From Cryptomeria japonica (lineage: Eukaryota; Streptophyta; Pinopsida; Cupressales; Cupressaceae), in NCBI RefSeq assembly GCF_030272615.1, contig NC_081415.1, positions 510,637,873 to 510,701,872 on the forward strand: DNA of 64,000 nucleotides, in the 5' to 3' direction. Under the pieces are notes generated by a model. It was not told the DNA's origin and searched no databases. It was given only the letters and a program-made list of their open reading frames with translations. Positions 23,274 to 35,240 of the stretch are shown here, one piece after another. The translations under genes were made by a program, and so were the position numbers. Positions within the stretch are counted from its first letter, which is position 1; the number at the start of each line of letters is the position of its first letter.

Positions 23274-24055
23274 GTAAGTTTAAAGGGTGTATCTTTGAAT
23301 CTGAATCCATAATTATGTTTCAGTTTTCATAAAGAAGATAGTGGTTCATTATTGAAGTAGGACATATCGTGTTAGTGATTTTCATATTTGGTTGTGACAT
23401 TGGCTTAATCTCTATTTTACTAAATCATCCAATTGTTATGTGTCTTTTTGGCTTTTCATAAATACTTCAGTAGCATGGGTTTAGGATTTGCAGGGTTACA
23501 AGAGGGATATATTTCTAGTAAAGGACCAGTTAAAACCAACCTTAATGTTCTTTTCATTCTGTTCCTGTCATAGATTCTGGTGTCATCCCCACGAATTGCA
23601 ATCCTCAAGTTCAGCCAGGTGCAAATTATGGTTGTTTCTATATATTCTTTATATGAAGAATATATTGAAAGAACCAGAATTTGCGGAAAGTATAGAAAAT
23701 TAAATGTTGAGATTACAACTGGTAATTGATAATTTAATGTGAAATATCAAATCATAATTTTGATGAGAAATCATAATTGGTTTATATCATAGTGAGATTT
23801 GTAAGAGGAAGATAAGAGCACAGAGTGAATTGTGCGATGAAACAACAGAGTTTCTCCATCGTACTTGTTTTTGATTACAGGAAAAACAGGTTTTGAAGGG
23901 ACCCTGAAACCCTTTACAAGAGATCCTTAAAAGATAAGAGCATTAAGAAACAAGAAAAGACATTTTGCAAAAAAACCAGCAAAGTTCTGGGGCAAAAGCC
24001 AGCATAAAAGCCCAATAAAACCAGCAACATCCAGCCAAAACATAAAAAAGACAAA

Positions 24056-24521
24056 TTACTTAATGTTTTTAAGGGCATTAGCCAATTTTCCGCTAATCCC
24101 TTGCATTTCTTTGATATTATCCCTGAGCATTGGGATTTCTTTGGAAGAGGCCAAGGCAACTTTTTTCATACTCGCCGTAGTGCTTTTGGCCGCACCACCA
24201 GGAGCACTATCCACGTTCCCTGCCTCAATAGCATCATCATCAACATCTAGGTCCACAACAGGGTTGGAAGTACTGGAGCCATCAAGGTACTTGGCAATTT
24301 CCTCCATATTCCTGGTCACAGAGTTAAGGATATCCGAAATCATAATCAAGAAGTTCTTCATGGCTGTCTTTCCTTCCTCAAGCTTACTGATCCGAGCTTC
24401 CAGCTTCTCCACTTTTTCGTCCATAACCTTTTTCCACTGCTCCTAGTTACTTTCATCTTTCTTTCCCTGCTCTTCTTGCTGCTTAGCTATTTTTTCCAGT
24501 TTATTGATTCTTTCATATACC
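24056..24521 (-). pseudogene. LINE 2 third ORF, C-terminal coiled-coil part
   Basis: The minus-strand frame reads ERINKLEKIAKQQEEQGKK, a stop, then MDEKVEKLEARISKLEEGK and a Ser/Ala-rich linker (PGGAAKSTTASMKK), ending IKEMQGISGKLANALKNIK. Heptad spacing indicates a coiled coil. Removing the LTR unit and one duplication copy (4,727 bp) puts it in the same frame as 29976-29249, so it is the true C-terminus. Confidence 0.75.
24517..24521. repeat. Target-site duplication ATACC, left copy
   Basis: ATACC directly before TGTTGTGACG, repeated at 29244-29248. Confidence 0.8.
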
Positions 24522-24544
24522 TGTTGTGACGTTTTCACACATCG

Positions 24545-24561
24545 CCCCATTGCAAATGGGG
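24545..24561. repeat. Stem-loop at the LTR 2 start
   Basis: CCCCATT GCA AATGGGG, a perfect 7-bp stem, 23 bases inside the LTR. Confidence 0.75.
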
Positions 24562-24917
24562 ACCCATGTTTTTTGCTTTTTAGGGTTTGTTCTTTAGGTT
24601 TTTTAGGGTTTTGTTAGCTAGCCTTTGCATTTTGAACGTCGCCCAGGGGATCACATGGATAAGCAAGTCCGGCTTGAGTGAGGTCCTGATCCTGAAATTT
24701 GGCTAAGTCTGGAATGTCCTGATCCTGAAATTTGACTAAGTCTGGAAACTGAAAAAACCTCCAAAAACTAGATTTTGCAATATAACTCCTGGAGGTCTGA
24801 AACCACTCTCAAACATCCTGAAAGTATATATGGAATATAACTTAAAGTATAAGAAAGAAGAATACTTAAATGTTATATTCCATAAAATTTATCCTGATAG
24901 AGAGTACGAAAAGTCAA

Positions 24918-27056
24918 ATTTCGCTCGTGTCCCTCTCCAAGGGTCCAAGGCGAATCGCTCGTGTCCTTCTCCAAGGGACCAGAGCGAAAATACTTATTTG
25001 AGCTATTCCTGACCGTGTTTGGACGAATTGAGACATCAAAGGCATGGTGAAGGACGAAATGAGCATGATAGAGCATCCAGACTTGATCAAAAACAATGAA
25101 ATGATGAAGTTTTTGCCTAGAGGGTCAAATTCGCTCCTGTCCCTCACTGAAGGACCAGAGCGATTTTCTTTATATGCACAATTTTAGACCTTTTTTGGAC
25201 ATTAACTTTTATTCATAGCATTAAGTAAGATGATATCTTCCTTAGCCAAGACATTTTTTGATGAAAATTGTAACGATTTGGCCTAGAGAGCAAATTTCGC
25301 TCCTGTCCCTCAGTGAAGGACCGAAGCTTAAAATCAAATATTGCTTTGTCCTTGCAGGATTTTGACAACTTGACGATTTGAAGAGGTCCAAGGAGATGCA
25401 TTTTATCAAATGAATATAACGTGAAGTACCGTCGTGAAGGAGAATGACCCAAGATGTAAAAATCGCTCCTGTCCCTCTGTCAGGGACCAGGGCGAAGTTC
25501 TTTGTAGCTTCCGTCCCTCTCCCAGGGACCAGAGCGAAATCCTTCATAGGGGACGAAGATCAAGCAAGTTTTTGGTTTGAAGGCAAGAAAAGATGTGACT
25601 TGAGCTCGTTGAAGATAAATTGAAGATTATGAAACGTCAACAAGGGACCTAAATGCCCAAGTTCGCTCCTGTCCCTCAGGAAGGGACCAGAGCGATTTTT
25701 GTTTTAGATGATTTTCTTGCCAAGTTACAACCGATCTCAAGGCATGAATGAATGAAATGAAGTATGGCGAGACCATTGAAGATAAATTTTGAAGGTGATA
25801 AAGTAAAATGAAGCCCACAAGAGCAGGATCGCTCCTGTCCCTCTCCAAGGGACCAAGGCGATATAATGATTATATTGTCGTTCCTCCAAATTCAAGGCAC
25901 TCCAAGACGAAGAACAAGGTGGTGAAGACATTTTAAGACATCTCCATCAAGCGCAAAGCATCAAAAATTGCCAAAGATGAAGGATTTGCACCAAGACATC
26001 TAATTCGCTCCTGTCCCTCAAGAAGGGACCAGAGCGATATTTCCATAAAGGCATAGATTTCAAAAGTTAAGCAAGTGTCAAGCGACCAAGGGGATCAAAA
26101 AGACTACGTTTTACACGATGAGGACAATTGCATGTTGGAGAACGCAAGCATGAACCCAAAGACTTGAAGTTCGCTCCTGTCCCTCTCCAAGGGACCAGAG
26201 CGATGTTTATTATATTGGCCAATTCATGCAAAAATCACGTGGGGTCAAGGTTTTGCAAGGTCGTAAGAGGTCCAAGGCATGATTAGAAGGTGATATACAA
26301 AGACTTCAAACGTTAAAAGATCCTTAAATTGAACACAGAAGCTATATCGCTCCTGTCGCTCTCCAAGGGACCAGGGCGATTTGTATGGGATCCTTCATTT
26401 TCCTTCAAATTCATGCCAAGTCAAGGTTTTTCGAGATCACACAAGGTATAAGGTGTCATTTGAAGATGATTTACAAAGGTTTCAAACGTTAAACGATCAC
26501 CAAATTGAACAAAGAGGTTATATCGCTCCTGTCCCTCAGGAAGGGACCAGGGCGATTTACATAGGATCCTTCATTTTCCTTCAAATGCATGTCAAGGCAA
26601 GTTTACACAAGATCAAGGACGTCTTTTAAAAGGCAATGAACGAAGAACAAAGATGGAAAGATGGCGAATTTAGACCAGGACACAAGGATCGCTACTGTCC
26701 CTCTCCAAGGGACCAGGGCGATATTCCTCTTAACATCAAATATGCCTTGTAAAAATCAAGTGGAGCAAGCGTGGAGTAAAGAAACAATGTTATTTTTCGC
26801 CTATGATAGAGATTGGAGGTCAAAGAATGCAAGATCAAGGAGAAAGCATGAAGATCGCTCCTGTCCCTCCCCAAGGGTCCAGGGCGATATCATATCTAAA
26901 GGACATTCATTTGCAAGAACAAGTCAATCAAGCTTGAAGGACCTAGCGAAAATGGCAATACCAACGTAAGGATGAAAACTTTGAACGTCAAAAACACAAG
27001 GATCAAGACTAAGTTGATGGATCGCTCCTGTCCCTCAGTCAGGGACCAGGGCGATG
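24918..27056. repeat. Array of 15 spaced imperfect palindromes in LTR 2 U3
   Basis: The unit has a left arm ATCGCTCCTGTCCCT, a 4-6 base centre such as CTCCA, CAGGA or CAGTC, and a right arm AGGGACCAGAGCGAT. The arms pair at 13 of 15 positions. Copies start near 24920, 24954, 25131, 25296, 25462, 25507, 25662, 25829, 26004, 26171, 26346, 26522, 26689, 26853 and 27020. Most intervals are 164-176 bp. Spacers diverge, except that neighbours near 26380-26640 share CCTTCATTTTCCTTCAAAT, suggesting recent segmental amplification. Centre variants change while the arms stay, so the arms appear to be what is kept. Confidence 0.9.
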
Positions 27057-28350
27057 AGGTTTGTACTCTTCCCAATTCTCCAATTTTGGCGTTCAAACAA
27101 GTTTTTGAATTTATTTTAAATGCTAAATCCGATAGGTCTTGAAAATTTAATTAAGTGGCATTTAAAAATAACGCATAACATTTATTAATTAATTTTGCCT
27201 TTTAAAGGCATAAAGTTAATTAATTATAAAAATAAGTTGAGCGCTTGAGTTTATTTTATGAAGGTCGGCCCTTGTTATTTATTTAAAAATCATTTTAATT
27301 GCCTCATTTTGGCAAAGTCGGCCTAGGGTCAATGTGAAGGTGAGCGCCTATATAGGGGAGGTGTTAATTTCATTTTTAAATCATTATTCAATCATCTCTT
27401 ACATGCGATTTGGAGAAAGCAAAGGTGGTGCGAAACATCTTCAAAGGGGAGTGCGAGCTTGAAGTTAGAGTTAAGGCGAACTTGCCAAAAATATTGAAGA
27501 TCACATCAAAGACCCAAGGGTGACGAAGTTGATAGGAAGGACGTTCGCTTGAAGATCACGTGGAAAAGGCTTCAAACATTAATTTTGCCTAGGCAAATTC
27601 CTTGTTTTGCATTCTAGAGTTAGCTCTCAGCTGAGGTATGGCGATATTTGTTTTATTGTTTTAGTTTTTGATCGTCATAGCTTAGATTTTTGAAATTTTG
27701 AAATTTTGAATTCATAGCTCAATAGTCGTTTTTAGGAAATGATTAATAAAGGACTTATCATTAAGTTTCCTAAAATTTGCTCTCTAATTTATGTTATGTA
27801 GTGCAAAATCATGGTACTAATTTTGAAATGTTGTGTAGGCATCAAATGGAGATCTCATCAAGAAAAATCAAGCCGAATCAAGGACGATCTTCGCCGGGAC
27901 GATCAAGCTAGGACAGGGGCGACCTCTTTCAATCCAGCATTCCAAGGCGAGGTACATCATCATCTTGCAAATCAAGGACAAAAGGAGTTGGGACAAGAGT
28001 TAATTAAAGATAGCCTCTCAACGACATCAAATTGAATATCTAGCAAGCTACAAGTGTCAGATGAGGTGGCATCCTAGTCAGCACTCCTCCAGTCAGTGCG
28101 GTCCACCTCAGCATGTCCAGATTCAATGTACCTAACTCATGGAAGGTGGCACAAACTCCGATGTACCTACCCCGGCTATCCATTGGTCGATTTTTCTAGA
28201 AGGGACATGTGTCCAAGCAATACAATTTTATCATTGGTCACGCATTAAATGTTATGTAATGGTTGTAACAAACCCTAATTAGGGTTTTCATTGTTGAATC
28301 TTGGCCATTGATCTTGAATTGATCTAAGCCATCAAATTGTATTGTGGGCA

Positions 28351-28359
28351 CTATATAAG
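28351..28359 (+). promoter_or_regulatory. TATA box of giant LTR 2
   Basis: CTATATAAG, about 890 bp before the LTR end and followed by CATTTGTAAAGG, as in LTR 1. It would start the R region near 28380. Confidence 0.55.
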
Positions 28360-29243
28360 CCCAGGCATTTCATTTGTAAAGGCTAATTAGCAATAAGTTA
28401 GAGAGATAATATAGAAATAGTTGAAAGCAGTTAGTAGATAGAGAGTAGTTAGAAATTGATAGAATAGCAATTAGAGTAGAATAGGAGGACAAGGAAAGAA
28501 ATTGTTGCCATTGATTGTAAACAAACTCCATTTTCATTGAAGTAATGGTGAAATATGTCGTTTTCTTGCAATTTGCATGGTTTCTTGTTGAGTCTTCAAT
28601 CTTAGATGGTAGATGATTAGATGAATGGAAGAAATGTGATTGATTAATGGTGGGAATTCGTATATCCATACTACTAGCAGTTTGTTGATTGCAGACTTGC
28701 CTTGTGTAGTCAACTGGAATCATTCAGCTTAAGCTCAATTTCAATTTGTCGCTTCTTCATTGATATGCATCAACTTGGATGGTATCTATGCCTGCGGTGA
28801 TGATTTGAACATCATAAAGCTTCCCTTAGAAGATCGCACTAGTCTTGTGTAGATGTTCCATTGATGTCAAAACAAGATCTAGTTAGAGTTTCATCAAAAA
28901 TCAAGTCATTGCTCCTACATTCTTAGTATTAGGATTAGATCCTCTCTTCGCCCTTATCCTTTTTTTTCATTTTTTTTCAAATCTAAGTTAGTAAGAGCCT
29001 GTGTCCAGCAAAGCAGATCGGAAGTTCAATCATCACATGTAAGTCCCCTTGTGATTCCAGCAAATCACATCACACCACGAAGAGCTTATCCACACGTAGA
29101 GACCCTACCAAAAAGAACATTGGAGTCATCCTAACTGATCCTTCATGCGAATCTTCAGCAGTTAGAGACTTTATTCAAGAGAGGATAAGATGCCTTTGGG
29201 TATTTTATTCTGTGTATGATCATGTACAAAATACACGTCAACA

Positions 29244-29248
29244 ATACC
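29244..29248. repeat. Target-site duplication ATACC, right copy
   Basis: ATACC immediately after the LTR 2 CAACA end; matches 24517-24521. Confidence 0.8.
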
Positions 29249-30500
29249 CACCTATCAAAACCCAGACGAGCCTCAGACTGGTTCTAGAGTTTATCCAGAA
29301 TAATCCCATCACCGACTTTATCCTTTTCCCTTCTCGTTTCCTCCTTATCCTTGTTCTGCTCAGTTTCCATTTCCCTTTCCTCCTTATTAATCTGATTGTC
29401 CTGCTTCTCCATAGGCTGGTTGTTAAAATTACCAATACTCACGTTGTGGGTAGGGCTGTTCTGATCAGAAGCATCCTCTGCTCCTCCTTCCTCTTCCCCC
29501 ACTTCCTCTTCTTTCCAGCTCTCCTCTCCGTCAGACTCATCGGTCTCCATCTCACTTCCTTCTTTTCCCATATCCTCATAATCAACCTCCGTAACCTTTT
29601 GTTTATCCATGTCCTCTTGAATTTTCTCCACAGTGGCTTTTTTAACCTTTTTACTCTGTATCAAGTCATCCTTATTGGGCCCAGATTCCTCAATTTTCCT
29701 CTTTCCTTTCCCCGACGACACCGACAACCTTTTGTTTTCCTGAATTGCCAAAATCTTACAATGCTCATAAATGAGCAAAATAAGGCCAAAATGAAGCACA
29801 GGAGAAGAGGGGTTCTTACTGTGCTTGTTCAATGACCGCGACAGAGATCTGAAAAGGTAGTAGGGAAGAGAAATCCTCTTCTCATGCCTAAAGTGATTCA
29901 GAAGCACAAAGTGGTAGATGTGGACCCTAGTGAAACGACCCTCCACAGTAATATACTCCATAATGGCATTAAGCACACAACCCCAAATTTATTTAATATT
30001 AGAAGCATCATAATACCCCCAGAAGCTTTGCCTAATTTTGCTCTGTCCTCTTTACACGGAAAGAGTTTCATAGCATTATTAGACACATTCAGGTCCCTAA
30101 AGAAATTAAGACCAGAATGGGGCATACTTGTGATTGTAGAGATGAGGTCCGCGTCCAGCTTGAATCTAACACCATGAATTTTGAAGGAGCCATTTTTCCA
30201 GTTTTCAGTCGCTCTGGTAACCGCCAGGTTAACTCTGCTTTTATCATAGTCTACCAGTTTTTCCATGAAATGCGTCATGAAACCCTTCTCCAGCTTTGCC
30301 CATACCTTAGGCATCTCCTGCCATCTGGAAATATTATCAGGTTCCGCTCTTCTAAGATCACCCCCATTTTAGAATTCGTTTTACAATTTCTCGGCTTCTG
30401 CAACTTCAGAGCTTTCTTCCAAATGACACTCGGCCTTTTGAAAATGCACACCCACAAAGCATGCAAAATTTTTATATTCTTATTTAGGACTCTGCCCTTC
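29249..30500 (-). pseudogene. LINE 2 third ORF, N-terminal and middle part
   Basis: Two frames (30314-29898 and 29976-29249) carry the homolog of LINE 1 ORF3. Shared patterns include VTRATENWKNGSFKIHGVRF (LINE 1: TESFVKGWNKGVLTAFGAEF), MEYITVEGRFTRVHIYHF and LLNHFRHEKRISLPYYLF. A frameshift lies near 29960. A Lys-rich and then strongly acidic segment follows (KGKRKIEESG; EEEVGEEEGG). The reading frame then continues across the LTR insertion to 24056. Function unknown. Confidence 0.75.
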
Positions 30501-30536
30501 TGACGAGCTATCATTACCTTTCTAAAAATTTGATGA

Positions 30537-33500
30537 TTAATCATTAATTCTTCCATGATTAACGTTGCATCCTTCTTTCCCCATAAATCTATCCTTTCTA
30601 ACGAGTTCTTTAATTTTAAAATCGATATTGTCTTCCCCATTCCATATGCTTTGATCTTCGGAAATAACGCCAAGGTTAGCAAGACCGTCCGCTATGGCAT
30701 TTTTTTCCCTGAAAGCATGCTCAATAATAATTGATTTAAAGCTAGAAATAATTTCTCTAGTTTTAAAAATAATATTTTCTATAGTCCACGAAGGCTCAAC
30801 TTCTCCCTTAAGGCATTTAATAATGTTAAGAGAGTCTCCCTCCAACCATAGATTATCATGATTGAGATTTTTAGCTATAATCAATGTATTTAGGGCAGCC
30901 CAGGCTTCAACATAATGACTAGTTTGGTTACCCAAAGGGCCAACAACAACCACAAGGCAACTTCTAGCAAAATTCCTGACAATGCTTCCATATCCAACAT
31001 TCCTAGGATTTCCCTTAGAGGCCCCATCAAAGTTGGCCTTGATCCATCCTTGGGAAGGAAAGCACCAGAAAAGACCATCCCTACCTTTATCCTTGCTGTT
31101 TCTACTATTGGAGAGGTTCCATCTTTCATTAAAGTCGTCTTTAGCAGCTAAACCATTATCAATTCCATATAAGCATTCATGGATCCCTCTATAGATTTTA
31201 TCCACCACCACTTCAGGGTTCGCACTTTTTCCCCTAAAAATCCTGTTGTTACGCTCCTTCCAGATGTTCCAGGTGACAATAGGGAGAGTAAGTTTCCAAA
31301 GCTCAACATTCTTAGAATTGGAACTAGGGCAATACCATTGCTGCCAGAACTCTTCCAGAGAGTTCGGGAAAACCCAGCTCAACTTCCACTTACTAAGAAT
31401 AATATTCCAAGTTTCTTGACTGAAATTGCATTGGTAGAAGATATGGCAAACAAACTCCTCACTGCAACAAAGAGAACACCTGTTAGGAAAAACAAATCCA
31501 CGCTTATGGAGATTATGAAGAGTTAGCACCTTATTTTGGATAAAAATTCAAAAGAAGATATTAATTTTGGGCGTCAACTTCTTTATCCACACTTTCGCCC
31601 ACAAAGGGATCTCTTCTGAAACTTTGTAATGGATAGAAACCGTTGAAGACACAAAATTTTTCCCATCAGAAGTTTCCTTCCAAATCAAACAATCCTCAGA
31701 ATGCTCCATAAAGATTTTGGAAGAAAGCAAGGTCTCCAAAAATTTTAATCCCGGACAAAGCTGGCTGAACTCAACCCACTTCCCATTTCTCCAGTAGTCC
31801 CTAACAAAGTCTCCATACCTGCTTTTAAATCAGTCTTTTCATTCCTTAAGAATGGGGATTTCCTCCAGCGGTTTATCCATTAGTCATTTGTCCTCCCAGA
31901 ATCTAATAATTCTCCCATTCCCCAATTTCCACTTTCTTCTAGCTGCAACCCAAGCTTTAGCCGTTTGAACTGCGATCCAAATTGCAGAACCTTCCACAAG
32001 AAAAGAATTATCCATAAATTCTTCCTCAGATGGTTGCATGTGAAGCTATTTCTTTTTGCAAATTGAATTCCATTCCCTTTCCTCCCCTTTCATTCTCCAA
32101 ATTTGTTTAGCTAGGAAGGCATTATTCATATTTATAATGTTCCTTATTCCCAAACCCCCAAAAGCCTTAGGAGTACAAATATTATTCTCGGCAATAAGGG
32201 GGATTCTATTTTTATCTTCCACTCCTGACCATAAGAATTGTTTTTGAATTCTTTCAATGGCTCAACAAACTTCTTGGGGATTTTAAACAAACTAAGGGCA
32301 TAGATAGGCAAATTTTGAAGGGTAGCCTTAAGCAACGTCACCTTACCCGCTTGGCTAAGGAGGGCTCCTTTCCATCCAGCCAGTTTGGAATTGAATTTAT
32401 CAACTAGCTTCATCCAGAAATTCTCCGAAGGCTTTAAGCACAGAGGGAGACACAAATAAGTAGAAGGGAACTCAACAATTTTACATCCAAGGATCCTTTC
32501 GATCCTTCTTTGTCTATCCACAGGGGTATTGATGAAGAACAAAGAACTCTTATCCCAATTTATTTTTTGACCAGAAGCAGCTTCATAGGAATCCATAACA
32601 CTCTTCATGTTTCTCGCTTCTCTTATGGTAGCTTCTCCCTTGGTAATAGAATCATCAACAAACTGTTCACGAGTACAGGTTAAGTTGGACGAGGAAGGTT
32701 GAAGGCCTTTTAGTTTCCCTTCCTTCACACTTATCATAATAAATCTACCCAAACTTTCAGCCAGAATAGTAAACAAAATAGGAGAGATAGGATCCCCCTG
32801 TCTTTAGACCTCTAGAACTTTTGATGAAACTGGAAGGAGATCCATTAATAATAACTGCAGAAGTGGAAGTGCCAGTCAACTGAGAACAAAGCTGAATCAT
32901 GTTTTCCCCAAACCCAAAAGCTTTCATAATTCTGAAAAGGAATTGCCAATTCACTTTGTCATAGGCCTTGGACATGTCCAGCTTAAGAAAAAAGCCCTGT
33001 TTTTTTGCAACCGTTAAAGAATGAATATTCTCATGCACAAAAATGATGGAATCCAGAATTTGTCTACCAGGGACAAAAACATTTTGCTGAGCCGAAATAA
33101 TGCGGGGAAGGATATCCAACATTCTAGAAGTATGAACCTTAGATATTATCTTGTAAACAAAATTACAAAGACTGATAGGTCTAAACTTATTGAGAGAATC
33201 AGCTCCATAGATCTTAGGAATAAGAACGATAAAGGTAGCATTGAGTTCTTTTAGAAGTCGCCTAGATCCAAAGAATTCTTTAACTCCATTACAAATATCA
33301 ATCTCCACAATATGCCAAAATTTTTGGAAGAAGAACATAAGGAATCCATCCGGACCAGGAGACTTGTCACCAAGAAAGGAAATCATAGCCTTTTGATCTC
33401 TTGATTCGAAGGGATCCGAGAAAGATTTTTGTTGTCATCCTCATTTAAAATGGGAGGGATAGCTTGGGCTAGAAGGTCTTGATTTCTGATGTCTAGAGCA

Positions 33501-34690
33501 TCCACACCTCCCAAAAGATTACTAAAGAAATCCATAGCTTCCTTTCTTATTTCATTTTCATCCTACAAAATCCCCCTATCGCTGGATATACTGGAAATCC
33601 TATTGGCCGCCCTATGCTTAAGAGCAGTCATGTGAAAAAACCGGTGTTTTTATCACCTTCCTTCAAATACAACGCTCTTGATCTTTGTCTCCAAAAAGTT
33701 TCTTCATTAGAGATAATTTCATGGTATTTGGAAAGCAACCCATTTTCAACATTCCTCAAATCCTCAGAAAGCCCTTCCACTTGAATTTTATCTTGAACTT
33801 CTTTAATATCTCCAAAAGTCTCTTTGTTCCAGACTTTAACTTTGGCTTTGATAATATTAAGCTTTTTGGCCACTCTAAATAAGGCAGTACCCTCAACCTC
33901 CTAATTCCACCATTCAGAAACAAAGTTTTCCAATGAAGGATGGGACAACCAAGCTTTTTCAAATCTAAAAGGAAAATTCCGCTTTGTAGAAGTTGAATTG
34001 GTTGTGAAAGAGATAGGATAATGATCAGAACCAATCTTAATGATAGACGCCAAAGAACAATTATACTTAGAGAGCCAATCGGGAGAAATCAGGGATCTAT
34101 CCAACCTAACTTGAATGAGATCAGAGCCAGTTCTTCTATTGGTCCAAGTGTAATTAATCCCTTGGAGATCCACATCCATCAAAGCTTGATCATTAATAAA
34201 TTCCATAAGATCTTGTCTTCCCTCCAGCTGCAAATGAAGGCCTCCCATCTTTTCATCCTCTTTTAAAGGGGTATTGAAATCTCCAATGATCATCCAGCTT
34301 TTATCAAAAAAACTTTGTCTCTCTTCAACTAGGCTTCTCCAAAATTTACTTCTTCCAGCTTTAGAATTAGGCGCATAGATATTAAAGATAACCCAGACAA
34401 AATTATCCTTAATGTGCTCAAGCAATACTGAGGTCCTATTAACCCCTGAAGCAATTTCCTTACCTTTAATAGTATTCTGATTCCAAAAGATAGCTGTACC
34501 TCTAGAGGCACCCTCCGAACTTGTTCCAATTACCCCATCGTGCTTGTTCTTACTCTCTTTGTAATCCATTTTATCAATATGCATGCCTTTACCTATTTCA
34601 ATTGGCCCACACACGGCTTCATCTTAGTCCATTTGGTGATTCCTCTCTCTGCATGTCCTAATATTCAAAAGTAATTCTCATCCATCTTGG
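30537..34690 (-). pseudogene. LINE 2 ORF2: endonuclease, reverse transcriptase, RNase H; broken
   Basis: The endonuclease keeps IIGDFNTPL and GSDHYPISF, though its first 40 residues are scrambled. Reverse transcriptase has FRPISLCNF, KLDMSKAYDKVNW and QFVDDS, with a frameshift near 32800 inside the GLRQGDP motif region. zf-RVT (CSLCCSEEFVCHIFYQC) and RNase H share one open frame of 330 codons (31529-30537). There ANFDGASKGN, VEAWAALNT, LEGDSLNII and FREKNAIADGLANL keep the catalytic acids. It retains the endonuclease Asp that LINE 1 has lost. Confidence 0.88.
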
Positions 34691-35002
34691 ATTAGCTCTT
34701 GAATTCCTGGGTAAATATTGATGATTATAGTTTGCCTCCTTATGCAATTGCCTATATCCCTTTGTTTTGATTTTACCCAATTTGTCATGCCTGAAGCAAC
34801 ATAGGAATTCTTTATCTATTTTGTATATCTCCATGCAACTCCTGGTTTGAATTTTCCATATTTTTGGTCAATTCTATTATCTTGCATGCCAAAAATAACA
34901 ACTATAATAACATTCTAAAATTATAAACAATTACTAGTTTGATTATCCTTTCTTGCTCAATGTCTTCTTGGAGCTGGCTTTGACCATAAATTTTTTGGTT
35001 TA

Positions 35003-35015
35003 TGCTCTGATATCA
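35003..35015 (-). other. Copia-type primer-binding site
   Basis: The minus strand reads TGATATCAGAGCA, one base off the canonical initiator-Met tRNA complement TGGTATCAGAGCA. It lies next to an LTR end. Confidence 0.65.
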
Positions 35016-35017
35016 TG

Positions 35018-35240
35018 TGCTAAAAATATGAATCTGGTATCCTTTGAGACATGGTTAACTTGTTTGAAAGCTTGAAGGCATAGATGATTTTGATTATTAC
35101 TAGGAGAGATTAACAATTATCACATTATCTTGAAACTGAAAGAAACACATTAAATATATACATTGATATGCAGGGACCAATTAACTATTGACACTTGTCA
35201 TTCATAAAAAATATTGTGATTTTAGTTCATGGCTATAACA
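35018..35240 (-). mobile_element. Ty1/copia 5' LTR remnant (about 220 bp)
   Basis: The minus strand starts TGTTATAGCC and ends TTTTTAGCA, close to the primer site. Its internal region (35000 down to 34690) is AT-rich and soon ends at LINE 2, so little of the element remains. The 68-codon minus frame at 35335-35541, upstream of the LTR, is not recognised. Confidence 0.5.

Larger units (their letters stand above)
23868..24521 (-). mobile_element. LINE 2, 3' part (separated by an LTR insertion)
   Basis: Minus-strand end of a second L1 LINE. It holds the ORF3 coiled-coil tail and a 3' untranslated region ending CCTGTAATCAAAAA, like LINE 1. The 24522-29243 unit divides it from the rest of LINE 2. 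A clean target-site duplication could not be found. Confidence 0.8.
24522..29243 (+). mobile_element. Giant solo LTR 2 (4.7 kb) with hairpin array
   Basis: It starts TGTTGTGACG and ends ACGTCAACA, with TGTTG/CAACA as terminal inverted repeats, and has ATACC on both sides. One LTR only is present: no internal region or second repeat exists between the duplications. A TATA box lies at 28351-28359 and the end shares TTTTATTCTGTG with LTR 1. U3 (about 3.8 kb) holds the start stem-loop and 15 inverted-repeat units. It inserted in the third ORF of LINE 2. Confidence 0.85.
29249..34690 (-). mobile_element. LINE 2, main part (5'-truncated)
   Basis: Minus-strand L1 LINE with ORF2 and the start of ORF3. 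It is homologous to LINE 1 through endonuclease, reverse transcriptase, zf-RVT, RNase H and ORF3. The first recognisable codons, near 34690, are MRIT followed after a shift by NIR, the start of ORF2. No ORF1 lies upstream. It is thus 5'-truncated, as most LINE copies are. Confidence 0.85.

Noticed and set aside
23575-23618. Possible extra WD40 exon (LVSSPRIAILKF)
   Set aside because: It has AG and GT borders, but exon 3 joins exon 4 in phase with natural WD40 sequence, leaving no room for it.
24918-27056. CRISPR-like array of palindromic repeats
   Set aside because: Repeats are imperfect, spacers are about 130 bp and partly related, and the array lies in a TSD-flanked plant LTR without cas genes.
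29212-29835. 207-codon plus-strand hydrophobic ORF
   Set aside because: It is the antisense of the acidic LINE 2 ORF3 region, where Glu codons read as Phe/Leu/Ser.
23850-34700. Target-site duplication for LINE 2
   Set aside because: TTCTCCATC near 23850 and TTCTCATCC near 34675 are only loosely alike, so borders stay approximate.
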